This document shows positions 44,288 to 53,441 of a DNA stretch of 64,000 nt, one piece after another; the stretch's first letter is position 1; each line of letters begins with the position of its first letter. Below the pieces are notes generated by a model. That model was given only the letters and a program-made list of their open reading frames with translations. It made no database searches and had not been told where the DNA came from. Position numbers and translations under genes: made by a program. Source of the DNA: a virus; the IMG/VR virus record IMGVR_UViG_3300022602_000036, positions 62,001 to 126,000 of that record; one strand, given 5' to 3'.

Positions 44288-45207
44288 AAGATTTATGGGT
44301 AGAAAAGTATAGACCAAAAACACTAGATGGCTATGTGTTTGTGGATAATCATCAACGTGACCAAGTTGCTAGCTGGATCAAAGCTGGGACCATTCCGCAC
44401 TTGATGTTTCACGGTGGTCCAGGAACAGGCAAGACCACACTGGCACGTATGCTGATTAATGAACTTGGTGTAGATGACTATGACGTACTTACTGCTAACG
44501 GAAGTAAAGAAGCACGTAAAGTAGAATGGATTGACAAACTTATTAATTTTTGTCAGACTATGCCATATGGTGCTTTTAAGGTAGTATTAATTGACGAAGC
44601 TGACTATATGAATCCTGTGTCAGTACAACCAGCACTGCGTAATCTAATGGAAGAATACAGTCAAAGTGTACGCTTTATCTTAACCTGTAACTATCCTAAC
44701 AAGATTCTTCCTCCAATACACAGTCGTTGTCAAACCTTACAGATTGCCAAGGCAGATCATACAGAGTTCACAGCCAGAGTTGCTACAGTATTGGTCACAG
44801 AAGGCGTTGAATTTGATTTAGATAACCTAGACAGCTATGTCAAAGCTACCTATCCAGACCTACGTAAATGTTTGAATCTAGTGCAACAAAATAGCCAAGT
44901 TGGAGTACTACGTAAACCTAGCGATGGTGATGGTGCAGTAGGTGATTGGCGATTAGATGCTGTAGATTTATTCAAAGCAGGTAAAATCAAAGAAGCTCGT
45001 ACACTGATCTGTAGTCAAGCAGCCGCAGAAGACATGGACGGTATGTATCGTTGGATGTATGACAATCTTGACATTTGGGGTAAAACCCCAGAGCAACAAG
45101 ATGAAGCTATTGTTATTATTCGCAAAGGTCTAGTAAATGTACCTTTGGTTGCTGATCAAGAAATCAATTTAAGTGCAACACTTGTGGAGTTAACACAAAT
45201 TGCTTAA
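44284..45207 (+). CDS. Sliding clamp loader subunit, gp44/RFC type
   Basis: 307 aa. Walker A GGPGTGKTT (44-52), Walker B VLIDEAD (101-107), sensor-1 region LTCNYP, and the arginine-finger SRC motif (147-149) are typical of the RFC/gp44 AAA+ family (T4 gp44 319 aa). It loads the sliding clamp for replication and, in T4, for late transcription. No gp62 or gp45 partner lies in this window. It overlaps 44156 and the next TTG start. Confidence 0.92.
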   Translation: MKDLWVEKYRPKTLDGYVFVDNHQRDQVASWIKAGTIPHLMFHGGPGTGKTTLARMLINELGVDDYDVLTANGSKEARKVEWIDKLINFCQTMPYGAFKVVLIDEADYMNPVSVQPALRNLMEEYSQSVRFILTCNYPNKILPPIHSRCQTLQIAKADHTEFTARVATVLVTEGVEFDLDNLDSYVKATYPDLRKCLNLVQQNSQVGVLRKPSDGDGAVGDWRLDAVDLFKAGKIKEARTLICSQAAAEDMDGMYRWMYDNLDIWGKTPEQQDEAIVIIRKGLVNVPLVADQEINLSATLVELTQIA

Positions 45208-46210
45208 TTACTCTGGAAGACTGTTTACCTTTGGGTGCAGTTTTACAAATTATGATTGGCCCACATGGGCAGATATCTTAGGGCGCAAATTTTCATATTA
45301 CGAAAATTGGGGGCATGCTGGAGGTGGAAACCAATATATTTTTAATTCAGTAATAGAAGCTAATTTAAGAAATAAATTTACTGCCGACGATACCATCATC
45401 ATTATGTGGACATCTGTTACTAGGAATGACAGTTATTCAAAAGGTAATTGGATTTTCGACCCTGATCATATGGGAGATACTGCTGATTATCGTGGATTAC
45501 TTATAAGAGATCTAGCATCAATTACTGCTATTAGTAATCTTCTTGAATCATTGGGCGTGTGTTATGAGTTCTTATCAATGCTTCCATTGACATTAAGTCC
45601 GAATTTTGATCTATCCACTAGTAATTTCGAATTAACTGAATTTAATGACGAAGTTACTGATGTTATTGCATTATACTCCGAGACCGTAGATAAAATAAAA
45701 CCAAGCTATTATGAGTTGGTAGCAAAGTTTGACTGGTTTAGTGGGCAAGGATTAACTCTAGATTACTTACCAACAGACCTTGAATTAACTAGATTAGTCA
45801 AGGATACTGTAGATCTTCCTGGAGAATATTATAAATTTGTAGGAACTAATTTTCCTTCGTTTGAAGAATACTATTTTAATAATTATGATCATTACCCAGA
45901 TTTCGTTAAAAAAGAAATTAAAAAGTTTGACAAAATTAAAAAATCAATTTATGATCAAAACAAAAAAGAATTATTAAAATTAATCGATTATCGGACTGGA
46001 TTAGTTCTAAAAAAACTTAAAAAATATCCCCGAGATCCACATCCTACCCCCAGTGAACATTTACGATATTTAGAAATGGTATTCCCTAAATTACATGTCG
46101 ACTCTGAAACCAGATATTGGGTTAGTGAATATAACACAAAAGTATTAAGTTATGAAATAGTTAGTATTTGGCAACAGTGGCAATCTCAAATACCAAAAAT
46201 TAGATTATAG
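45200..46210 (+). CDS. SGNH/GDSL-like hydrolase family protein
   Basis: 336 aa from the TTG at 45200 (GGAG 11 nt upstream). Block I-like FTFGCSFTNYDWPTWADIL, the Gly block GHAGGGNQYIFN and IIIMWTSVTRND suggest an SGNH fold with Ser in GCSF. This kind of protein is frequent in marine T4-like phages; it may deacylate polysaccharide. The catalytic D/H pair is not clear in the C-terminal half, which is Lys/Tyr-rich. Confidence 0.68.
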   Translation: MLNYSGRLFTFGCSFTNYDWPTWADILGRKFSYYENWGHAGGGNQYIFNSVIEANLRNKFTADDTIIIMWTSVTRNDSYSKGNWIFDPDHMGDTADYRGLLIRDLASITAISNLLESLGVCYEFLSMLPLTLSPNFDLSTSNFELTEFNDEVTDVIALYSETVDKIKPSYYELVAKFDWFSGQGLTLDYLPTDLELTRLVKDTVDLPGEYYKFVGTNFPSFEEYYFNNYDHYPDFVKKEIKKFDKIKKSIYDQNKKELLKLIDYRTGLVLKKLKKYPRDPHPTPSEHLRYLEMVFPKLHVDSETRYWVSEYNTKVLSYEIVSIWQQWQSQIPKIRL

Positions 46211-46220
46211 GAATTTTACC

Positions 46221-46535
46221 ATGGCAAATTTAAACATTTATCTAGTAGCTCAATATGTAGCTAGACCTAAAGACTCCACTAAAACAGCTCAACCTGGTTA
46301 TATGACAAATCCTGAGAATATTGAGTGGGATGAGCGTATGTATATCACGCAAGGTATACGTAAAAAAGATGAACAAATGAACGTGATTTTAGACCTAACC
46401 GAAGAGAAAATCATTAAAAATAGCTTCGAAAGTGGCAAGAAATTTAATGAGATGTTTGAATACTTCTACGAGGCTTATGGCAATTATATCGACGAGTGCA
46501 TAACTACTATCAATGAAACGAACAACCTTAAATAA
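46221..46535 (+). CDS. Conserved phage protein
   Basis: 104 aa (MANLNIYLVAQYVARPKDST ... MYITQGIRKKDEQMNVILDL). I recall this family from T4-like phages. Function unknown. It overlaps the next gene by 23 nt. Confidence 0.66.
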   Translation: MANLNIYLVAQYVARPKDSTKTAQPGYMTNPENIEWDERMYITQGIRKKDEQMNVILDLTEEKIIKNSFESGKKFNEMFEYFYEAYGNYIDECITTINETNNLK

Positions 46536-46833
46536 TTGCGGAGCCCGTGGTTGGTTTATAGGCAACTTCGATGGTGCTGTGCATCGGACCACTGATTTCG
46601 AAATATGTTACCAAAAGAATCCACGTGGGCAAACTGCTAGCCATATTCATAAACTGGCTTACGAAATAACTCTGGTTATTAGTGGTCGACAAATTTGCAA
46701 TGGGCAAATGTTCACTGCCGGAGAAATTTGCGTGTTAGAGCCCGGTGATATTAGTCAAATCGAATACCTTGAAGAAACTGAAGTAGTTACTATTAAAACT
46801 CCTAGCATACCTACTGACAAGCATTATCTATAA
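46513..46833 (+). CDS. Cupin-domain protein
   Basis: 106 aa. The cupin motif 1 appears as SHIHKLAYEITLVISGRQIC and motif 2 as LEPGDISQIEYLEETEV. A small metal-binding beta barrel; possibly sugar epimerase-like or regulatory. It overlaps the convergent radical SAM gene at its end by 23 nt. Confidence 0.75.
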   Translation: MKRTTLNNCGARGWFIGNFDGAVHRTTDFEICYQKNPRGQTASHIHKLAYEITLVISGRQICNGQMFTAGEICVLEPGDISQIEYLEETEVVTIKTPSIPTDKHYL

Positions 46834-48790
46834 CTATTTCTATGACTTTGTTTTTAACTAGAATATTCTTATAGAAAGCAGATCGTTTAGCCGAACTTCG
46901 ATTTTTTAAACTATCCATTCCTTGAAATTTTATATACAACGGGCGAGTTATAGTTAATTCTTTTTGTTTTGCGTTTATAGTTATTCTATTGTCTGTAAAT
47001 GATAAGTTTGATCGATAATCGACTGATTCAGTTGACCCCGGTAGTGCTAAACATCCAATCGTAATAGCCTGTTCCATATGTTCATGCATATGACCTACCA
47101 TTGATAATAGATCTGAAACTAAACTGCCTTGATTAAATTTACTAATTACTCGTTCTATCAAAACCTCATCGGCAGTAATGTGTGACTTGCCCACTGAATT
47201 ATACATAGCACCATGCATAATCCAATCAGTAACTGATTTTCTAGATATATCAACATTTAACCAAGATCTATCTGTTAAGAATCGATTAACTATGGGTTGA
47301 TAAAATTCATAAGCAGTATATCCGTTAAGTTTTGCTAATTGCCTAGCCATTTTAAGCACATAAAATTCTTCTAAGAATTTTAAGAAATTATGCATAACTA
47401 TTTGATTTATTAAATCATCAACAGTAAAAGAACTACAACTTTTAATATATCTAATTTGACTTGTATATTTTGGAGTAATACCAGCTTCACCACCAAACTC
47501 TAAAAAACTTCTTTTACTATAAAACCATTCAATTGAATTGTCGTTGACAAATGCAGGTTCACTCATTGGCGCCTGTGGGCTGACTTCTAACATATGACAT
47601 TGTGTATGTCCTTCAACATCGTAGTATCTACAATGACTGGTTAATTCTATAGAAGAATTGCTACCTGGAAGACCTAGAATAATTTGGAACTTTATTGGCC
47701 AAGGTTCGTTTTCATAATCATAATAGCCAGCAAGTTTTTCTGGACTTAATTGTACTCGTTTGATTGCTTGTAAAACTCCTTCGTCAGCATTCTGCATAGG
47801 AATATATTTTTGATTATTGTCTGCTATGTCGTGATCAAACTCACTGGCCTGATATTTGTTAAAAATATCTAAGATTTTTTTGACTCTGTCAGGGTTATTT
47901 TTTGCAAAACTACCGTAAATTAAGTAAGATTTCTTGTTGTACTTGTTTAATAGTTGATCCAATGTACAGGTAATTTGATAGTCTTCTTCAAAAATACCAA
48001 AATTTGCATCACTTAAAAATAATCCTGGCCAATACTTGACTATGAGTTCAATTTCTTGTTCTAGATGCTGATGATTTCTACGTCTGACTTTTTGTTGTAT
48101 ACCACCACCCCAGTCACAGAAAACACAACCATATGGACATCCACGTGCAGTTTGCCAATAAAACATGGTATGTGTAAATGTTGGCGATTGTTTTTCTTTG
48201 TCTACATCAGTTAATATTTCATTGATGTTTTCCAATAAACAACTGTAAGAAACATAAGTGAATCCCAACATATTCTTAGAACCTTTTCCGTTTGAATATG
48301 CAATTCTACTGGCTAAATTTGTTGGTTTAATAAAAGAATCATTTTTTCTTAGCCATAGTCCATCTATGTTATCAATTGGCAAATGGTCATGATATCTGTC
48401 AATTAACTCTGTGATTGGGACTTCACCTTCACCTTCAATTATTCCCAAGACGTTTGAAAGAGATAACATTTCTGAATGGTCATTTAAATCAATATCAGGT
48501 CCACCACAGAATACAGGAACGTTAGGCCAAACACTATGGCATAGATTAATGAGATCTAACATAAATGCCTTGTTCCACACATATAGGCTTAAGAAGATAA
48601 TATCAGGCGGAGTATCACATAAATTAATAATATCTTGTGGCGATTCGTGATAAAGAGGACAGATTTTCATCCAATTTATGTCGTCAGGGTATTGACCGTA
48701 ATGTTTGTAGTGAGTTTTAAAAAGGTAATATATTTCACTAAACCCTTGATGATCTGTACACAAAGGGCGGCCATAAATTAATACATTCAT
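46811..48790 (-). CDS. B12-binding radical SAM protein
   Basis: 659 aa. The N-terminal ~160 residues are a cobalamin-binding-type Rossmann domain (PPDIIFLSLYVWNKAFML, VPVFCGGPDIDLND, GIIEGEGEVPITELI). The radical SAM motif is C218-x3-C222-x2-C225 (ARGCPYGCVFCDWGG), and the long C-terminal region has LGLPG typical of the barrel. Probably a B12-dependent methylase or ring-forming enzyme; the substrate is unknown. The ribosome binding site is weak (GGAGCGG, far upstream). Confidence 0.85.
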   Translation of the reverse strand: MNVLIYGRPLCTDHQGFSEIYYLFKTHYKHYGQYPDDINWMKICPLYHESPQDIINLCDTPPDIIFLSLYVWNKAFMLDLINLCHSVWPNVPVFCGGPDIDLNDHSEMLSLSNVLGIIEGEGEVPITELIDRYHDHLPIDNIDGLWLRKNDSFIKPTNLASRIAYSNGKGSKNMLGFTYVSYSCLLENINEILTDVDKEKQSPTFTHTMFYWQTARGCPYGCVFCDWGGGIQQKVRRRNHQHLEQEIELIVKYWPGLFLSDANFGIFEEDYQITCTLDQLLNKYNKKSYLIYGSFAKNNPDRVKKILDIFNKYQASEFDHDIADNNQKYIPMQNADEGVLQAIKRVQLSPEKLAGYYDYENEPWPIKFQIILGLPGSNSSIELTSHCRYYDVEGHTQCHMLEVSPQAPMSEPAFVNDNSIEWFYSKRSFLEFGGEAGITPKYTSQIRYIKSCSSFTVDDLINQIVMHNFLKFLEEFYVLKMARQLAKLNGYTAYEFYQPIVNRFLTDRSWLNVDISRKSVTDWIMHGAMYNSVGKSHITADEVLIERVISKFNQGSLVSDLLSMVGHMHEHMEQAITIGCLALPGSTESVDYRSNLSFTDNRITINAKQKELTITRPLYIKFQGMDSLKNRSSAKRSAFYKNILVKNKVIEIVIDNACQ

Positions 48791-48817
48791 ATTTTTATTT
48801 AACGATAATACCGCTCC

Positions 48818-48825
48818 TATAAATA
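48818..48825 (+). promoter_or_regulatory. Exact T4 late promoter match
   Basis: TATAAATA, with the ATG of the next gene 6 nt later, suggesting a leaderless message. Confidence 0.6.
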
Positions 48826-48831
48826 ATTTAT

Positions 48832-49440
48832 ATGACTCCTAACAGACCCTCATGGTTTTTTAAACCAATTAACATCCCAGAACTAGATGCTATTCAACAA
48901 GAATTTATAAAGTTGTTTGATCAACATTATTCACATATATTTGATGAACACAAAGCAAATTTTGTACACATAGATGTGGAACTAATCAAACAAAACTGCC
49001 CTACATTTATTAGTTTACTTACACGTTTAAATCTATTAGATCGTTGGTATAGTATTATCTGGGCTGGAACAAATAAAGCAGGTGCAGAAGCCTGTATACA
49101 TGTTGACGAAATTAAATGGTGGGAAAGATGTATGGCCTTGAACATTCCTATACAAAACTACCATGATAGCTATACTGTATGGTACGATGCTGATATTGAA
49201 GCTGGAATCCCTGGGTATAGTACCAGTGCTAGATATCCTGGATCATTAGGATGGCCTGAAGAAATAACTAGGGGAGAAGCGGCACGATTGCCAGTATCAC
49301 AACCAGCATTTGTTAATAATGGTTTACCTCATCGCCCAATAACTAACCACAATGAACCTAGGCTGATAATTTCAGCCCGGTTCAGTCCTGAATTATTTGA
49401 TTACGATTTTGATCGTTTAGATTTCGCCATAGATCGATAG
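48832..49440 (+). CDS. Fe(II)/2OG oxygenase-like phage protein
   Basis: 202 aa. A possible iron triad is H90-x-D92 (CIHVDEIKWW) and H167 (GLPHRPI), with R177 in NEPRLIISARF as the 2-oxoglutarate anchor. The small-oxygenase fold recurs in marine phages. There is no ribosome binding site and the late promoter is 6 nt upstream, so the mRNA is probably leaderless. It overlaps phoH (convergent) by 24 nt. Confidence 0.68.
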   Translation: MTPNRPSWFFKPINIPELDAIQQEFIKLFDQHYSHIFDEHKANFVHIDVELIKQNCPTFISLLTRLNLLDRWYSIIWAGTNKAGAEACIHVDEIKWWERCMALNIPIQNYHDSYTVWYDADIEAGIPGYSTSARYPGSLGWPEEITRGEAARLPVSQPAFVNNGLPHRPITNHNEPRLIISARFSPELFDYDFDRLDFAIDR

Positions 49441-50151
49441 AATCTCCTTTACAGCTGGGTGACGAGCTATGTCTCTAGATTGGAATTCAACACCGGCCAC
49501 GTACTTACTTTGTTGGTATCGTTCAACAAGATGTTTGAAATCTAGTAATCCGTTGTCACTATCACTACGGTCTGCCTGACGTGTATCACCTGTTACTACT
49601 ATTTTAGAACCTTCACCGAGTCGCGTTAGGAGCATCTTTATCTGTCCAGGGGTGGCGTTTTGCATTTCATCTGCAACGACCCAACTTCCCTTAAATGTGC
49701 GACCTCTCATGAATGCTAGTGGAGAAATCTCAATTATCTGTTCTTCTAGCATACGGGCTACTTCTCTAGGACTATAGTACTCTTGTATAACATCAAACAA
49801 GGGTTTAGTCCATGGTTCCATCTTAGCATTAATATTACCTGGTAGGAAGCCGTGCTTTTCATCGTCCACTCCTACCGCTGGACGTGTTAGAATTAGTTTG
49901 CTTACTGATCCTTCTTTGTAGGCTTTAATACCAGCCAGCATGGCCAGCATGGTTTTACCTGTGCCCGCAGGGCCTGTAGCAAATACTATGTGTTTGGTTT
50001 CGTCTGTGAGTAATTCTATATATGTTTCTTGATTGAGGCTTTTGGGTATTAAATGTACTGTCTTTCTCTGTTGAACGTATTGGTTAAAACTAAGTGTATT
50101 GTTTGTTTCTACTGCTGCTAGGTGTCTACTGCTAGTTCTACGTTTTGGCAT
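49417..50151 (-). CDS. phoH: PhoH-like ATPase
   Basis: 244 aa. Walker A GPAGTGKT (60-67), RPAVGVDDEKHGFLPGNINA and the Walker B VVADEMQNATPGQIKM with VTGDTRQAD are hallmarks of PhoH. It is a common marker in marine phages; the function is probably RNA-helicase-like. AGGGAGC precedes the ATG. Confidence 0.94.
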   Translation of the reverse strand: MPKRRTSSRHLAAVETNNTLSFNQYVQQRKTVHLIPKSLNQETYIELLTDETKHIVFATGPAGTGKTMLAMLAGIKAYKEGSVSKLILTRPAVGVDDEKHGFLPGNINAKMEPWTKPLFDVIQEYYSPREVARMLEEQIIEISPLAFMRGRTFKGSWVVADEMQNATPGQIKMLLTRLGEGSKIVVTGDTRQADRSDSDNGLLDFKHLVERYQQSKYVAGVEFQSRDIARHPAVKEILSIYGEI

Positions 50152-50223
50152 AATGCTCCCTGTTGAAGTGTCGGTAGATTAAAGGCATCTACAAAGGTAT
50201 TTAAGAGAAGGTTTTTTGTTTTT

Positions 50224-50256
50224 TAGTGACTAGTTAAATTTTATTTCTAGTGACTA
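50224..50256. repeat. TAGTGACTA direct repeat
   Basis: TAGTGACTA at 50224-50232 and 50248-50256, separated by an AT-rich stretch, in the 185-nt intergenic region between phoH and 50337. A related TTTTATTGCTAGTGA is at 33797-33812. Confidence 0.5.
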
Positions 50257-50308
50257 AATATTAAGCTGTCTTCACAACTATCCTTTCATAACTCAATCCT
50301 ATAATCTG

Positions 50309-50316
50309 CATAAATA
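50309..50316 (+). promoter_or_regulatory. T4-type late promoter motif
   Basis: CATAAATA, 20 nt before the ATG at 50337. Confidence 0.5.
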
Positions 50317-50336
50317 ATACAAAAGAGCAGGATCAT

Positions 50337-50879
50337 ATGAGTAAAGCCATACACGACGTAATAGAAAACACTAAAGAAATCTTTATGACAGATTCAAGTC
50401 TTAGCACCCTCTGTGACTTTGAGCGTGTGTTAGATGAACTTGATACCTATGTTTTTGCCCACTGGAAAGAAGGCGAACTAGTAGAAGGCCCAATTTACGA
50501 AAAATACTTTGTAACCTGTACTTTTATGTGGCCTTATAAAATGATGCCAGATCCACGCGGCGGTGAACGTCTACTAGACTATGACTGCGAAGTATACTAC
50601 AGTAAAGATATTTTAGAATATCCTATGAAAGTAGAAAAGCCAGAAGATTTTGAACCAGGCACTAAGATGCCTAAACTAAAGAAAACTCCTGTTTGGTTAG
50701 TTAAAATTGTAATGCCTAAAAAGCTCATGCAAGAAATTCAACAGGGTAGTTTGGAACTAGAAGGTGAAAACCTAGACCTAGAAGACATCAACAACGCCTA
50801 TGAAGAAGGCGATGATCAAGCACAATTTAATCAAGACGAACAACAAGAACAATCACAAAATGCCGAACCACAATTCTAG
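50337..50879 (+). CDS. Conserved T4-like phage protein
   Basis: 180 aa. FERVLDELDTYVFAHWKEGE, then LVEGP, and VTCTFMWPYKMMPDPRGGER, then LLDYD are a pattern I recall from marine T4-like phages. The C terminus is Gln/Asp-rich and probably disordered. Function unknown, likely structural or assembly. GAGCAGGA precedes the ATG; the next gene overlaps by 20 nt. Confidence 0.72.
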   Translation: MSKAIHDVIENTKEIFMTDSSLSTLCDFERVLDELDTYVFAHWKEGELVEGPIYEKYFVTCTFMWPYKMMPDPRGGERLLDYDCEVYYSKDILEYPMKVEKPEDFEPGTKMPKLKKTPVWLVKIVMPKKLMQEIQQGSLELEGENLDLEDINNAYEEGDDQAQFNQDEQQEQSQNAEPQF

Positions 50880-51426
50880 ACTATTAAGAGAAAATCTTGA
50901 AATGGGCGATTTAAAACGCCTAGTTCACAACGAACTGCACATTGACGAATACAAAAGTAAAATGGGCAGTGATGCTGACGTTGTTGTAGTCAGTTTCAAA
51001 GTTGCAGGCAAAGAGCCAAGTGCTGACTTGGTTAGTTTTGTAGAAAAAGGCTATGACTACGTATTAGACGCAGACGTTAGCTCAGGTGAAAAAGAAGGTG
51101 GTGACTATCTGGTGTTCATTGAAGTAGAACGTACAGCAGAACTTCCAGAACAACTAGTGCAGATGATGGAAGATCTAATGAACCTAACAGAACAAAAGAT
51201 TGAAGATTGGCGTGTTAGATATCAAAAATCAAGCAAGGATCATCCTATGACTGTTGATACTATAAAAAGTATTGTACCACTAACTCCAGAAGAGTATGAA
51301 AAGAAATACGGTGACATCCATGCTGAACTTGACAGTATGAAAGCCATAGCCGGAGTACCAGTAACAACTAAAGCACCTAAGAATGAATACACGGAGAGCT
51401 TAAGAGTAGCCGCAGGCATTAAATAG
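50860..51426 (+). CDS. Conserved T4-like phage protein
   Basis: 188 aa from the ATG at 50860 (MPNHNSRLLRENLEMGDLKR). The core VVVVSFKVAGKEPSADLVSF, GYDYVLDADVSSGEKEGGDY, LVFIEVERT is a family repeatedly seen next to the preceding gene in T4-like phages. Function unknown. It overlaps 50337 by 20 nt. Confidence 0.72.
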   Translation: MPNHNSRLLRENLEMGDLKRLVHNELHIDEYKSKMGSDADVVVVSFKVAGKEPSADLVSFVEKGYDYVLDADVSSGEKEGGDYLVFIEVERTAELPEQLVQMMEDLMNLTEQKIEDWRVRYQKSSKDHPMTVDTIKSIVPLTPEEYEKKYGDIHAELDSMKAIAGVPVTTKAPKNEYTESLRVAAGIK

Positions 51427-51450
51427 TAATATAATTGAAAGGAATCAACA

Positions 51451-52062
51451 ATGGAAATCACAGCAGACTTAATCAAATCACTTTACCCGCAGTACAAATA
51501 TCCACAAGACCTTGCAGAGGTCCTAACAGAACAATTTCAAAAATATGAAATCAACACTGTTAATCGTGCCGCAGGATTCCTAGCACAATGTGGACATGAA
51601 TCAAACGGATTTACAGTATTAAAAGAAAACCTAAACTATTCAGCAGAAGGACTTAACAAGATATTCCATAAGTACTTCCCAACTGTAGCAGATGCTCAAC
51701 CATATGCACGTAATCCTGAAAAGATTGCTAACCGAGTCTATGCTAACCGCATGGGCAATGGTCCAGAATCATCAGGTGATGGTTACAAATTCCGTGGACG
51801 TGGTGCTATCCAATTAACAGGTCATGACAACTACAGCAAATTTGCTGCCAGTGTTGGTTATAGCCTAGATGACTGTGTTGCTGACTTAGAAACACTTGAC
51901 GGTGCAATTGAATCAGCCTGTTGGTTTTGGGAAACCAACGGGTTAAATGCTATCTGTGATGCAGATGATATTGTACACATGACTAAAAAGATCAATGGTG
52001 GTACTATTGGCCTAGATGATCGCAAAGCACACTATGAAAAAGCCAAAGGACTATTAGGATAA
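51451..52062 (+). CDS. GH19 chitinase-type endolysin
   Basis: 203 aa. The catalytic glutamate E50 is in AQCGHESNGF and the substrate motif is FRGRGAIQLTGHDNY, typical of GH19-fold lysozymes that cut host peptidoglycan. There is no signal peptide, so it depends on the holin. It is the first gene of the lysis cassette (52062-54017), and its stop overlaps the next ATG (TAATG). Confidence 0.9.
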   Translation: MEITADLIKSLYPQYKYPQDLAEVLTEQFQKYEINTVNRAAGFLAQCGHESNGFTVLKENLNYSAEGLNKIFHKYFPTVADAQPYARNPEKIANRVYANRMGNGPESSGDGYKFRGRGAIQLTGHDNYSKFAASVGYSLDDCVADLETLDGAIESACWFWETNGLNAICDADDIVHMTKKINGGTIGLDDRKAHYEKAKGLLG

Positions 52063-52520
52063 TGTGGTTATTACATTTTATCCCTGACAGCCTAATAGTA
52101 CTAGTTATCAATGTTATATTATTAGGTGGCGTCGGCCTTACTGTTGGCAGTTTGTTTATGGGATTTATTCCATTTATTAAACAATACAAATTCCCATTGG
52201 AAGCCATTGGTATATCATTATTAGTAGTAGGTGCTTACCTCAAAGGTGGGTTTGGCGTAGATGCAGAAATGCGTGAGCAGGTCAAAGAACTAGAAGCCAA
52301 AATAGCAGTCGCTGAACAAAAATCTAATGCTGCTAATGCGCAAGTGCAGACTAAAATTGTCACTAAAATTCTTAAAATACATGACAAGGCCAATGCTGCT
52401 AAAGAAACAATACGCAGAAATAAAGACACAATTAATGCAGGATGCACTTTATCTGACGAAGCAATTGATGCTTACAATTACAGTATTACAAAAACTAAAA
52501 CACCAACGGAGACAAAATAA
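52062..52520 (+). CDS. Membrane protein with coiled coil (spanin/holin-like)
   Basis: 152 aa. Two hydrophobic segments, about 6-38 (LIVLVINVILLGGVGLTVGS) and 48-60, then a coiled coil (EMREQVKELEAKIAVAEQKS). The topology fits a holin or inner-membrane spanin; exact function unclear. It overlaps the endolysin and the following lipoprotein gene by one base each. Confidence 0.68.
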   Translation: MWLLHFIPDSLIVLVINVILLGGVGLTVGSLFMGFIPFIKQYKFPLEAIGISLLVVGAYLKGGFGVDAEMREQVKELEAKIAVAEQKSNAANAQVQTKIVTKILKIHDKANAAKETIRRNKDTINAGCTLSDEAIDAYNYSITKTKTPTETK

Positions 52521-52786
52521 TGCGCAAACTATTATTAATCTCTATACTGGCATTAACTGGATGTGCTACTAGCATTCCGGTCAAAATGAGTTTTCCACAA
52601 ATTCCAGAGGCATTAAGTAAACCATGTGATCGTTTATTGCCCTTAGAACAAGGCAAGAAACAGCTCACAGACCTATTAGAAAATACAGTTGATAACTATG
52701 CCAAGGCAAAAGAATGTTATGCTAAAGATCAAGCATGGCAAGAATGGTATGCAACACAGAAACAAATTTTTGAGGAAGTCAAATGA
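52520..52786 (+). CDS. Lipoprotein, outer-spanin-like
   Basis: 88 aa. Signal peptide with lipobox LTGC (C15). The mature part is short and helical (KQLTDLLENTVDNYAKAKEC). Its place directly after the coiled-coil membrane gene fits an i-spanin/o-spanin pair, although the two are not embedded in one another. Confidence 0.7.
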   Translation: MRKLLLISILALTGCATSIPVKMSFPQIPEALSKPCDRLLPLEQGKKQLTDLLENTVDNYAKAKECYAKDQAWQEWYATQKQIFEEVK

Positions 52787-53202
52787 AAAAATTACTAATT
52801 GCATTGGCTATTGTATCACTGACTGGCTGTGCTACTATTCAACAAACTACTATCTACAAAGCTATTGTTATGGCTAAGTTTGACAACAATGAATACAGTC
52901 AAATCAACAGCATTCGTACACAGGCTAATCTAGGTGCAGCTAAATGCGGCACGCCAGAGGTAGTACCTGTAGTAGAAAACTTATACTATAAATCAGTAGA
53001 ATTAAAAAATTACTCAGCTAGTATTCCGCATAATGAAGAAGCAACCAAGATGGGCGCAGAACTTGCTGAAATAGTCAAAGGACTAAATGAAAGATATCAC
53101 GGCACAGAACCTGTAAGCTCTGGCTATTGTACTCTTAAATTTGGTACTATTGAGAAAAATGCAGTAACCATTCAAAATGTTATAGGAGCGAAACCAAGAT
53201 GA
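52783..53202 (+). CDS. Lipoprotein of the lysis region
   Basis: 139 aa. Lipobox SLTGC (C16). Two other cysteines (AKCGT, GYCTL). No family recognised. It overlaps both neighbours by 4 nt. Confidence 0.68.
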   Translation: MKKLLIALAIVSLTGCATIQQTTIYKAIVMAKFDNNEYSQINSIRTQANLGAAKCGTPEVVPVVENLYYKSVELKNYSASIPHNEEATKMGAELAEIVKGLNERYHGTEPVSSGYCTLKFGTIEKNAVTIQNVIGAKPR

Positions 53203-53393
53203 GTACCATAGCACAAGCACAGGAATTAGAAGCACAACACAATGCTGGACAATTATCATCCAGTGAATATAAAGAATTATTAGAAGACTTACAACACACT
53301 GCCGCTGTAGAAGAAGCCGCAGGTGACATGGCAAAATTAACTCAGATACACCAAGTAATAGAAGGATTAAAAGTAGCCGCTGGTCTAGTTTAA
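53199..53393 (+). CDS. Small helical protein of lysis region
   Basis: 64 aa, helical (AQELEAQHNAGQLSSSEYKE, LLEDLQHTAAVEEAAGDMAK). It overlaps the preceding lipoprotein gene. The segment LSSSEYKELLEDL resembles short SHOCT-like helical hairpins; function unknown. Confidence 0.62.
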   Translation: MSTIAQAQELEAQHNAGQLSSSEYKELLEDLQHTAAVEEAAGDMAKLTQIHQVIEGLKVAAGLV

Positions 53394-53402
53394 TCCAAAA
53401 TC

Positions 53403-53410
53403 AATAAATA
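53403..53410 (+). promoter_or_regulatory. T4-type late promoter motif
   Basis: AATAAATA, 31 nt before the ATG of the holin gene at 53442. Confidence 0.6.
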
Positions 53411-53441
53411 CTATTATAATCAAGCATTAGGAGCTTAGACA

